Shown here in pieces: positions 16,439 to 23,366 of a stretch of 42,693 bases of DNA. The position numbers and the translations under genes were made by a program. The notes below the pieces were generated by a model, which was not told the DNA's origin, searched no databases, and worked only from the letters and a program-made list of their open reading frames with translations. Position 1 is the first letter of the stretch; the number at the start of each line of letters is the position of its first letter. Source of the stretch: Rhodospirillales bacterium (lineage in GTDB: Bacteria > Pseudomonadota > Alphaproteobacteria > Rhodospirillales > Defluviicoccaceae); contig JADJQT010000005.1 of NCBI GenBank assembly GCA_016712595.1, forward strand, positions 1 through 42,693, in the 5' to 3' direction.

Positions 16439-16681
16439 ATGGCCACCCTCACGATTCGCAAGCTCGACCCGGAAGTGAAGAACCGGCTGCGTGTGCGCGC
16501 CGCCCAGCAGGGGCACTCGATGGAAGAGGAAGCACGACGGATTTTGACCCACGCTTGCGAAACGGAACGGACAGCGGAGAGCCTGGTGGATGTCGCTCGA
16601 CGCCTGTTTGGTCCTGACCATGGTGTTGATTTGGAGCTTCCCCTTCGTGAACCGGGGCGTGAGCCGCCACGCTTCGACTGA
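16439..16681 (+). CDS. FitA/VapB-type ribbon-helix-helix antitoxin
   Basis: This 80-residue protein begins MATLTIRKLDPEVKNRLRVRAA, the beta strand and first helix of a ribbon-helix-helix domain. HSMEEEARRIL follows, as in FitA, and then an extended acidic tail that would wrap the toxin (SLVDVARRLFGPDHGVDLELPLRE). The start at 16439 is preferred to the in-frame ATG at 16406, which coincides with the predicted transcription start and the operator. Its TGA overlaps the toxin ATG (TGATG). It should neutralise the PIN-domain toxin and repress the promoter at 16370-16412. The module probably stabilises the plasmid. Confidence 0.88.
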   Translation: MATLTIRKLDPEVKNRLRVRAAQQGHSMEEEARRILTHACETERTAESLVDVARRLFGPDHGVDLELPLREPGREPPRFD

Positions 16682-17109
16682 TGCTCGTGCTCGACACCAA
16701 TCTGGTTTCAGAACTCATGCGCCCGCATCCCGCGCCCGCTGTACTGGCATGGGTGGGGGCGCAGCCCATGATGGAGATGGCGATTACGGCCGTCTCAACC
16801 ATGGAAATCCGTTTCGGTATCCATGTCCTGCCGGAAGGCAAGCGGCGAGTCGAACTGGACAGAAAATTCTCCGAACTCATCGTCCAGGGCTTTGCCGACC
16901 GCGTCCTGCCCTTCGATAGCCATGCGGCGGAAGCATGCGCTGACATCCGCGCAATGCGCCAGCGTACCGGACGGCGTATCGCTACCGAGGACGCCATGAT
17001 TGCAGCCATTGCCAAGGCGCATGGCGCAACGGTGGTAACGCGCGACGAAAACGGCTTTGCCGGTTGCGGTGTGCCGATCATCAACCCCTGGGAAACCCCG
17101 GACGAATAA
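16681..17109 (+). CDS. FitB/VapC-type PIN-domain ribonuclease toxin
   Basis: The 142-residue product is a full PIN domain. It begins MLVLDTNLVSELMRP with D5, has E42 in STMEIRFG, D104 in ATEDAMIAAIA and D122 in TRDENGF, which together make the acidic metal-binding site. It ends with INPWE, usual in FitB proteins. Known members cleave RNA, often tRNA. Coupling to the antitoxin through TGATG keeps the two in step. Gene order and sequence are those of fitAB rather than the shorter vapBC. All active-site residues are present, so it is probably active. Confidence 0.9.
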   Translation: MLVLDTNLVSELMRPHPAPAVLAWVGAQPMMEMAITAVSTMEIRFGIHVLPEGKRRVELDRKFSELIVQGFADRVLPFDSHAAEACADIRAMRQRTGRRIATEDAMIAAIAKAHGATVVTRDENGFAGCGVPIINPWETPDE

Positions 17110-17121
17110 CAGGCCGCGCCC

Positions 17122-17808
17122 TCAGCGGAAGCTGCCGCCAATTTTCTTGAGCGAGGGGGCGTCCGCCTTGCGCGATACCCCCGTCACCTTGGGGAAGGTG
17201 ATTGCGCTGCCCGCAATGGTGGCGCTGGTCGGCTTCTTCGGCGGGCGGGAGCCGGACATCCCGGCGGCTTCCGCGAAGGCGAGATCGGTCTGCGCATACA
17301 GCATCCGGTTATAGCGGCGCAAGGCAAGCGCGCTCACCAACGGCACCAGCAGCATCGCCAGCATCTGACCGTCCGGGCCGACATCTTCCCAGAATGCCCA
17401 CGGGCCGGGAAACATCACCGGCTGACCGGCGATATAGGGCAGCAGCATCGGCGGATCGCCCGCGAGGGTGGACCCGGCGCAGACCAGGGCGAAGCCCACG
17501 GCAACGATAGGCTCCAGGGTCAGCCACGTGAATTTGGGCTTGCGCAGGATATTCAGCACTGAGCTGCCGGGGTCGGTCGTGTCATGCCCGCCGAAGATGG
17601 TTGAGCCCGCCGCGAGCAGGAACTGCGCCCCCAGCGCCATCTGGGAGAGCAGGAGGAAGTCCACGTAGAGACCGTTTAAGGGAAGCTGCGCTAGGAGAAA
17701 CGCCTTCGGGAGGTAAGCGATGACGACGGCGAAGGCGTAAGCGAGACCGGGCCGCCAATGCAGCAGCGGTATCCACTCGCAGCAAAGAAACATCAACACC
17801 ATACGCAT
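17122..17808 (-). CDS. polytopic membrane protein co-transcribed with a TraD-like ATPase
   Basis: The 228-residue product has hydrophobic segments at about residues 5-35, 48-68, 97-115, 120-135 and 148-165. A basic, Pro/Ser-rich cytoplasmic tail follows (SRPPKKPTSATIAGS). Its ATG overlaps the TGA of the upstream TraD-like gene (TGATG), so the pair is translationally coupled. Because that ATPase lacks membrane helices, this protein may supply its membrane anchor; that is inferred from layout only. No family is recognised by eye; TraP-like conjugation proteins are a possibility. It is convergent with the toxin gene, with a 12-bp gap. Confidence 0.7.
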   Translation of the reverse strand: MRMVLMFLCCEWIPLLHWRPGLAYAFAVVIAYLPKAFLLAQLPLNGLYVDFLLLSQMALGAQFLLAAGSTIFGGHDTTDPGSSVLNILRKPKFTWLTLEPIVAVGFALVCAGSTLAGDPPMLLPYIAGQPVMFPGPWAFWEDVGPDGQMLAMLLVPLVSALALRRYNRMLYAQTDLAFAEAAGMSGSRPPKKPTSATIAGSAITFPKVTGVSRKADAPSLKKIGGSFR

Positions 17809-19412
17809 CAGCCGGTATCCTGAAGGAAGGCCGCGCCGGTCACCGGCAGGCCGGTGAGCGCGAAGCGTTTGCCGCCTTTGAGCACGATGGCCTGCACCGT
17901 CCAGCGGTGTTGCGGGCCGCCGCCGGACAGGGCGGTGAAGACCTGTGGCTGGATCAGGTAATCCACCTCCTCGCGCCAGCCGGTGTTCTCGCTTTGCGAG
18001 GAGTTGATGCCGTCACTGTAGCCGTGCTGCGTGGAGACGGTGGACGCACCCCAGAGCAGCATATCGTTGCTCGGCCCGTAGCTCTTGCCGCCGCCGACGG
18101 ATTTCTGCGCCGAGCGGCCAAGGCTTTTGGAGCCGCCGCCGCTATAGCGGATCAGCGTGCCCTTGCCGATGGCGTCGGACGCCCACTGGTTGGTGCGGTG
18201 GTCGGTGTTGCGATGAAAAATCTTGGTGCCGAGATTCGCGAGCAAGGAGTCGGCCTGCGCCTGGCCGCGATGCGGCTCCATGATGGCGAGGTAGTTGCTG
18301 ATATTCTGGGTGAGGTAGATCGTCGCCGCGCAGGAAGCGCGGGCGACCGCCTGAAACTGCGCATCGAGCGGCGTGGTGAAGGTCTGCGCCTCGTCCACGA
18401 ACAGGAAGACCGGGCGGTGGCCGCGCGGCATGCCTTGCCGCCGCATCACCGCCCGCTGCCAGATATATTTGAAAAGAAGCTGGGCGCGCCGTCCGGCCTG
18501 GAACCACTCGGCCTCGGAGAGGTCAACGACGATGACCGCCCCGAGCAGGCTCCACTCCGGCGTAAAATTGCTCGTGGTGCAAAACAGGTCGGCGGCGGGG
18601 CCGGAAAGGAAGGGGTCGGCCATGCCGGTGAAGGTGGCCTCCACCCCGGCGCGGGTCTTGTGGGGCTGCCGCGCCCACTGACCCAGCCAGAAACGCTCCA
18701 GGTTGGCAAGCTGCGGCGCGCCGCGCTCCCGTGCGTGCGCGAGACAGGAGTCGCAGTAAGACTCCGGGCGGCGGTGCAGCGTGTGCGTATCGGGGTTCTC
18801 CGTGGGTGCGGAGTCGATCACGTCCATGATGCGGGTCATGGTCGGCGTCTCCCCGGCGGCGACAATCAGCTCCAGCGCATGCCGCAAGAGACGCCTTGCG
18901 TTGTTGTCCCAGAATTTCTCATTGGCCTGGCGGCCGTCGCTCTCGATCGCGCCGATCACGTTCATGAACAGCTCGACCACGTTCTCGGCGAAGCCCGCGC
19001 CCTCGCCGGGGCGGGAGAATTCGTAGTCGAGGAAATTGAACCGCCAAGGATGGCGGGGGTGAACTACCAGCAAGGAATCCAAGCGTCCGGTCTCGCGGGC
19101 ATAGCGCTCCCACAGCGCGCGCTCGTCCGGCTTGGCGGTCAGCACCAGCCCGCCATATCCCGCGCGCAGCATCGCCTTGGCGAGCGCCGCGCCGCTGCCG
19201 GTCGTCTTGCCCGATCCCGGCTCCCCGAAAATCTGCGTCCCCTCGAAGGAGTCGCGGATCGTCCACGGGTCTTTGGGTGTCAGCATCACCAGCGGCTGAT
19301 CGAGCCCCGTGCCGTAGCTCGGCAAGCCGCGCACCCGCCCGATGACGGGCGGCGGCGCGCTGGTGGTCGCCACCCCGGAAAGACGGCCAAGCACTCGGTC
19401 AATCACGCTCAT
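17808..19412 (-). CDS. TraD/VirD4-type coupling ATPase
   Basis: This 534-residue protein has Walker A GEPGSGKTT (residues 63-71), LVLTAKPDER after it, and Walker B VFLFVDEAQTF near residue 335. It then has YLTQNISNYLAIM and LGTKIFHRNTDHRTNQWAS, which are typical of the TraD/TraG group (TraM-recognition region). A CDSC pair near residue 220 could bind zinc. There are no N-terminal membrane helices. I chose the ATG at 19412 over a GTG two codons upstream. It is translationally coupled to a downstream membrane protein. The likely role is to bring the relaxase-DNA complex to a type IV secretion channel. Channel genes are not in the window. Confidence 0.88.
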   Translation of the reverse strand: MSVIDRVLGRLSGVATTSAPPPVIGRVRGLPSYGTGLDQPLVMLTPKDPWTIRDSFEGTQIFGEPGSGKTTGSGAALAKAMLRAGYGGLVLTAKPDERALWERYARETGRLDSLLVVHPRHPWRFNFLDYEFSRPGEGAGFAENVVELFMNVIGAIESDGRQANEKFWDNNARRLLRHALELIVAAGETPTMTRIMDVIDSAPTENPDTHTLHRRPESYCDSCLAHARERGAPQLANLERFWLGQWARQPHKTRAGVEATFTGMADPFLSGPAADLFCTTSNFTPEWSLLGAVIVVDLSEAEWFQAGRRAQLLFKYIWQRAVMRRQGMPRGHRPVFLFVDEAQTFTTPLDAQFQAVARASCAATIYLTQNISNYLAIMEPHRGQAQADSLLANLGTKIFHRNTDHRTNQWASDAIGKGTLIRYSGGGSKSLGRSAQKSVGGGKSYGPSNDMLLWGASTVSTQHGYSDGINSSQSENTGWREEVDYLIQPQVFTALSGGGPQHRWTVQAIVLKGGKRFALTGLPVTGAAFLQDTG

Positions 19413-19514
19413 GGTCACATCTTTGATGCTGCGCCCGTAGGTTGGTTCCGTGTTTGCTTCTCAAACAGCACGTCGTGAGGCACAGTTGCAACCGGTAGGC
19501 CAGAAGAGGGCGTG

Positions 19515-19835
19515 ATGGACGATCGCGAGCGCATCGTGATGGAGATGATGGCGGCCGAGGCTATTCGCGCCTCGTCGGAGCAGCGCATCGGCGGTGTGGT
19601 GGATGCGGTGCGCAGCGACCTCTACGACAAGCTGATCCATCATGCCTGGTTCGGCCAGTACCCGCAGCAATACGCCGACGATCTTTACCGCTACGCCGAC
19701 CGGACGCAGGACGCGGCGATGCCGCAGGTCGAGGTTCCGGCACAGGAAGCCAGCATGGAAGCGTTCTACGGGCCGCTAGAGCAGGAGGTGAAGGAGCCGG
19801 AGCCGCCCGCTTATGAGCGGGAGATGGAGAGGTAA
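19515..19835 (+). CDS. small acidic protein of unknown function
   Basis: The 106-residue product is soluble and acidic, with helices rich in Met, Glu and Ala (MDDRERIVMEMMAAEAIRA). A Tyr/Gln-rich centre follows (WFGQYPQQYADDLYRYAD), and then a Pro/Glu tail ending YEREMER. No family is recognised. It is divergent from the TraD-like gene, with about 100 bp between them, and its codon use matches the GC-rich backbone. That context suggests a transfer-region accessory gene. GTG at 19512 is an alternative start. Confidence 0.6.
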   Translation: MDDRERIVMEMMAAEAIRASSEQRIGGVVDAVRSDLYDKLIHHAWFGQYPQQYADDLYRYADRTQDAAMPQVEVPAQEASMEAFYGPLEQEVKEPEPPAYEREMER

Positions 19836-19962
19836 AGGTTTTAGTCTTGTCTTACTCAGATACTACAGCCCGTTTTTACCATCACCGCTGCGCGTCATTA
19901 CGCTTGCTAATACATTGATTGCATCACCATCGCGCCGCATTCAGCAATTATTGCAAGCGCTC

Positions 19963-20919
19963 ATGCGCGCTACTAAGGCCGTGCGCCTGTCTTTGCGGGA
20001 CACGATGCGCCAGCATTTCAAATCCACGTTATTTATTGTTGTCACACTCATGTTTCTCTGCTTTGCGATATGGCAATTAATACCCTTTAAAGATATTCTT
20101 GTAAAAGATGCAGCTCTGCTCAATTTACTATCGTCATTTTTGCTTTTGGGTGTCACTGCATTGTATGTTGGCTTGACTAGACAAATACTTAAAACATCGC
20201 TTGCACAAGCAAGAGAGGCATTCCGGCCACATGTAGTGGGGATCGCCCGATTAACAACGTCTGGGATCAGTGCCTTTCAGTCAAGGCTTTCACGAACAAA
20301 AGTTCACGAAAGACAGCGTCTGGACGGTGAGGATATTATCCTTGAAAGAACAACTAAGATCTATTTTGACATTGAGCTAGAAAACATTGGTCGCGGACCC
20401 ATGATCAATGCAAAAGCAACTTATATTTACCGCTATGGCGACGGTCCACGCAATTTGAGCTTATCTCACTCAACACATTTAATAGGCCGCGTCGACATCG
20501 ACAAAAAAATAAACTTTACACTTCCTACCCATATAAAACCAAGAACAATCCAAGATTGGTACGAACTCGACCGGTCTATAGATGATTTTTTATTACTTTT
20601 TATGGTTTTCGAAGACATACGTAGGAATCTATATTGTTCAAAGCTCGAATTTGTATTCAAAGTTAGGCAGGATGACTTTATTGAACATACTTCCGTCATC
20701 GAACCCAATATTAGACTAGATTTACGGCGGGAGAGACACTGGTTTGTTTCTTTCGATCGACGGTCGAATGTTTCGACAGAGCGTATGGATAAAATGGCGC
20801 TTGGACGCCCGTATTTTGACGCTGGGAAACGGCCTTCTATCTACGAACAGTTTAAGGAAAATTACGAGAGACTCACGGCAATACAAAAGGAAGATGAAGA
20901 GCCATTTGGTATGGCATGA
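19963..20919 (+). CDS. AT-rich gene for a membrane-anchored protein of unknown function
   Basis: The frame is open from 19813 to 20919. Only the part from about 19963 looks coding, so I place the start there; ATG at 20005 is another choice. The product (about 318 residues) has two membrane helices at its N-terminus (STLFIVVTLMFLCFAIW and LLSSFLLLGVTALYVGL). A cytosolic part of about 230 residues follows, rich in beta strands and charged residues (KIYFDIELENIGRGPMINAK). This 'two helices plus beta-sandwich' plan is frequent among uncharacterised cargo genes. Its GC content is far lower than that of both neighbours, which marks a separate acquisition. No function can be assigned. Confidence 0.6.
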   Translation: MRATKAVRLSLRDTMRQHFKSTLFIVVTLMFLCFAIWQLIPFKDILVKDAALLNLLSSFLLLGVTALYVGLTRQILKTSLAQAREAFRPHVVGIARLTTSGISAFQSRLSRTKVHERQRLDGEDIILERTTKIYFDIELENIGRGPMINAKATYIYRYGDGPRNLSLSHSTHLIGRVDIDKKINFTLPTHIKPRTIQDWYELDRSIDDFLLLFMVFEDIRRNLYCSKLEFVFKVRQDDFIEHTSVIEPNIRLDLRRERHWFVSFDRRSNVSTERMDKMALGRPYFDAGKRPSIYEQFKENYERLTAIQKEDEEPFGMA

Positions 20920-20979
20920 GAGCGTGATTATAAAGTTGCAACTGAATTATTACATACACAATCTACGTCTCACCGAAAT

Positions 20980-21570
20980 TCATATTTTTCCTGATACGAA
21001 CCACGCACCCGCCGCCACCAGCAACCAGAACAGGGCCGTGATCCATAGCGCCCGCCACCAGATGCGCCGAAGCTGCCGCCCGGCGAGGCTGGGAGCCTGG
21101 CCGGATGCGGCGGGAGCAGGGGAGGGTGCGACCGGCTTCGCAAGAATGGCGCGCAGCTCCCGCAGCTCGGCGAGGAGCGGAGCGGGCGGCTCGCTCCCCT
21201 TACCAGCGACGACGGTGAGCGCCTCCAGTTTCGCCAGCACCGCCTTCTGATGATCGAAGGTCTGCATGGTGAGCGCCTTGGTCGCCTCGACCAGATGCCC
21301 GGTCATCGCCTGCGCCTCGCGCACCGTGGCGCGGATTTCAGCGACGACGGCGGCCTGCTCCAGAGGATGCTCCAGCTCCGGCGGGAGGGGGCGCTCAGGC
21401 GTTATCGCGGGGTCGGTCGAGGTTTCCTTCGCCAGAAACTTCGACAGGGTCGGCGTCGAGACGAGGCAGCCATACTCGCGGGCGAGGCGGTCAACGATCT
21501 CGGCGAGCGGTGCGCCCGCTGTGCGCAGGCGGAGAATCTCCTCGCGGTAGGGGTCGAGTTTCGAGGCCAT
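20980..21570 (-). CDS. HTH, coiled-coil and membrane-tail protein
   Basis: The 196-residue product begins MASKLDPYREEILRLRTAGA, followed by IVDRLAREYGCLVSTPTLSKFLAKE, which fits a helix-turn-helix of the kind found at the N-terminus of plasmid MobC/TraJ-like accessory proteins. The middle (residues 65-130) is a coiled coil, a Pro/Ala linker follows, and residues 165-192 form a single C-terminal membrane helix (WWRALWITALFWLLVAAGAWFV). It reads divergently from the relaxase, from which it is now separated by an IS66 insertion. A role in oriT binding or in tethering the relaxosome to the membrane is an inference from position and domains. Confidence 0.65.
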   Translation of the reverse strand: MASKLDPYREEILRLRTAGAPLAEIVDRLAREYGCLVSTPTLSKFLAKETSTDPAITPERPLPPELEHPLEQAAVVAEIRATVREAQAMTGHLVEATKALTMQTFDHQKAVLAKLEALTVVAGKGSEPPAPLLAELRELRAILAKPVAPSPAPAASGQAPSLAGRQLRRIWWRALWITALFWLLVAAGAWFVSGKI

Positions 21571-21630
21571 GCGCGGCGGTATCCCTTGCCTCCCGTCACA
21601 CCCGAAAGCGCGTGAATTTCCTAATAAATG

Positions 21631-23226
21631 GTTACTACCCAGGTATGGCGGGCGCGGTCATACGAGACGGAGTTGTGCGATTAGGCGCTTGGGGTCGGTG
21701 GTCAGTGTCTGGAGGATACCCCAGCCCTGCTTTTTCGCTGTCGAGAGGAGCGAGCGGATCACGCCGAAGTCTTTCGCGCCGTCGGTTGAGCGGAAGCCGC
21801 CGGAGATCTTCTGCCGCAGTTTCATCATACGTCCATCCCGCTCCGCCAGGTTGTTTGTGAAGGGCACCCGCGGATCGGTGAGAAAGCGGAGCACGTCCTG
21901 CTTACGGGTGCTGAGGCGCAGCAAGAGGTTGTGGCCAATCCGTCGCGGCGAGCGGCCGCGGCGCCTGGCCTTTGCCGCGGCAGGGACCAGTGCGGGCTGT
22001 GCCTCGTGGAACGCGAGGCCTTCCGCGAGAATGGCGTCGTAACCTCGCTCGATCAGTGCGATCAGCGATGGCTTCAACGGCACGCCCTGATCGCGTGCGA
22101 GGTTCGTTGCGTGACAGGCGCGGCGCAGCAGGCGCTGCATCTTGCGCGCCCAGTCTTCCTTCTCGATCTCGACCAGCGCCTTCAGTTCACGCAGATGATG
22201 CGCGTTGCACAGCGCGTGCAGCACGCCGGACAGGGTGTAGTAGGGCTTCCAGTGGTCGTGCACGACAATGCCCATGACAGGCGCGAGCAGGCTGCCGCGC
22301 TTCGGCGAGATGCGGTAGAACGTGAGCAGGATGGTGGAGGCGATATGCAGCCACTGCGTCTTGCCGCCAATCCGAAAGCCGGTTTCATCCATGTGCTTTA
22401 CCGGTGCCGCTGCCACGTGGTCGCGCACCGCATCGGCGAAACCTTGGAAGCGTCTGGCACCGTCCTGGCTGATCCGAGCGATCGTCGCGGTGGCCAAATT
22501 CACCCCGAAGAGGTCGGCCATCAATTCGGCCAGACGCTTCTCGGGCAACAACTGGTAGTGCAGGAGATAGAGTACGAAGGCGCCGATCCGCGTGCCGTAC
22601 TGCACGGGCGCAGTGACCCCTTCGGGAAATACCGCCCGGGTTTGCGTGCCGCAGGCCGCGCAACGGCAACCGTGCGCGCGGTGTTCCGTGACGATCAGCG
22701 GTCGCGGTTCGGGGAGGTCCAACACCTGCCGGGCAACGTGGTCTGTCGCCATCGCCGCGGTCAACGCCGTGCCGCACGTCGTGCAGGTCTGCGGATAATG
22801 GTCGATGGTGGTGTCGGGTGTCTCGGTCTGGCGCAAAGTTTCACCCGGATGGCCCGTCTGACCACCGGTCTTCTTGCCAGACCGTTCCCGCAGACTGCTC
22901 ACCCGCGCCGGCTTCTTCAGCCCGTCGCTGGACGGTGGCTTGCCGCTGGTGCTGCTGTTCAGCCCGAGTTGGCGCTCCAATTCGGCGATCCGTGCTCGCA
23001 ACGCCGTCACCTCCGCGGTGTGGCGCGCCTCTTGCCCAAGCAGCAGGGCAATCAAGTCGCCTTTCGCGAATTGGCTGAGCACGGCGCGATCCATCGAATC
23101 CTTGAATCGACAACCCCGCCTCGCGTCAAACGAAATCTATGCCGACTTCGTCGCCACCCGCTCACCCCTCCTGCCCCCGCTCGGCGTGGCCGGGATACCG
23201 CGCCCGTCATCCACCTGGGCAGTTAC
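21631..23226 (-). mobile_element. IS66-family insertion sequence, complete, with 8-bp target duplication
   Basis: The element is 1596 bp long. The left end begins GTTACTACCCAGGT and the right end, read on the other strand, begins GTAACTGCCCAGGT. The terminal inverted repeats continue through GGGCGCGGT after a 2-bp offset. Both ends are flanked by AATAAATG (21623-21630 and 23227-23234), a perfect 8-bp duplication as expected for IS66. Only the transposase gene is present, without the tnpA and tnpB accessory genes. The intact duplication points to a fairly recent insertion. Confidence 0.93.
21658..23094 (-). CDS. tnpC: IS66-family transposase TnpC
   Basis: This 478-residue transposase starts with a leucine-zipper-like segment (ARIAELERQLGLNSSTSGKPPSSDG), the usual IS66 N-terminus. 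A cysteine-rich zinc-binding domain follows (TCTTCGTAL, HGCRCAACG). The DDE catalytic domain then carries MDETGF (first D), VVHDHWKPY (second D) and NNLAERDGRMMK (E). The frame is intact. Solo-tnpC elements form the ISBst12-like subgroup, and this one fits by gene content. Confidence 0.95.
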   Translation of the reverse strand: MDRAVLSQFAKGDLIALLLGQEARHTAEVTALRARIAELERQLGLNSSTSGKPPSSDGLKKPARVSSLRERSGKKTGGQTGHPGETLRQTETPDTTIDHYPQTCTTCGTALTAAMATDHVARQVLDLPEPRPLIVTEHRAHGCRCAACGTQTRAVFPEGVTAPVQYGTRIGAFVLYLLHYQLLPEKRLAELMADLFGVNLATATIARISQDGARRFQGFADAVRDHVAAAPVKHMDETGFRIGGKTQWLHIASTILLTFYRISPKRGSLLAPVMGIVVHDHWKPYYTLSGVLHALCNAHHLRELKALVEIEKEDWARKMQRLLRRACHATNLARDQGVPLKPSLIALIERGYDAILAEGLAFHEAQPALVPAAAKARRRGRSPRRIGHNLLLRLSTRKQDVLRFLTDPRVPFTNNLAERDGRMMKLRQKISGGFRSTDGAKDFGVIRSLLSTAKKQGWGILQTLTTDPKRLIAQLRLV

Positions 23227-23234
23227 AATAAATG

Positions 23235-23366
23235 GTTAATTTCATGTTTTCGCGGGCAAGCGAAATTTGCCTAAGCTATGCTTAGGAGAGACGTCTGATT
23301 CAAGCTTTTCTTGGAAATTCACGCTGTTTTCGTGTATAAAGGGGAAGGGAGGCAAGAGGTTAAGGC
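23235..23366 (+). other. candidate oriT and relaxase promoter
   Basis: The 130 bp before the relaxase hold TTTCGC/GCGAAA (23248-23253 and 23260-23265) and a 7-bp perfect stem CCTAAGC-TAT-GCTTAGG (23270-23286), in AT-rich sequence. Hairpins directly upstream of a MobF relaxase gene, opposite a divergent accessory gene, are the usual place of oriT. The nic site cannot be read with certainty. A promoter, TTGGAA (23311-23316) and TATAAA (23335-23340) with an 18-bp spacer, follows. GAGG at 23356-23359 is the likely ribosome binding site. Confidence 0.5.

Noticed and set aside
17907..19478. Plus-strand open frame of 523 codons
   Set aside because: It is the complementary shadow of the TraD-like ATPase, with no family features.
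21931..23274. Plus-strand open frame of 447 codons
   Set aside because: It is antisense to the IS66 transposase and runs through the IS end.
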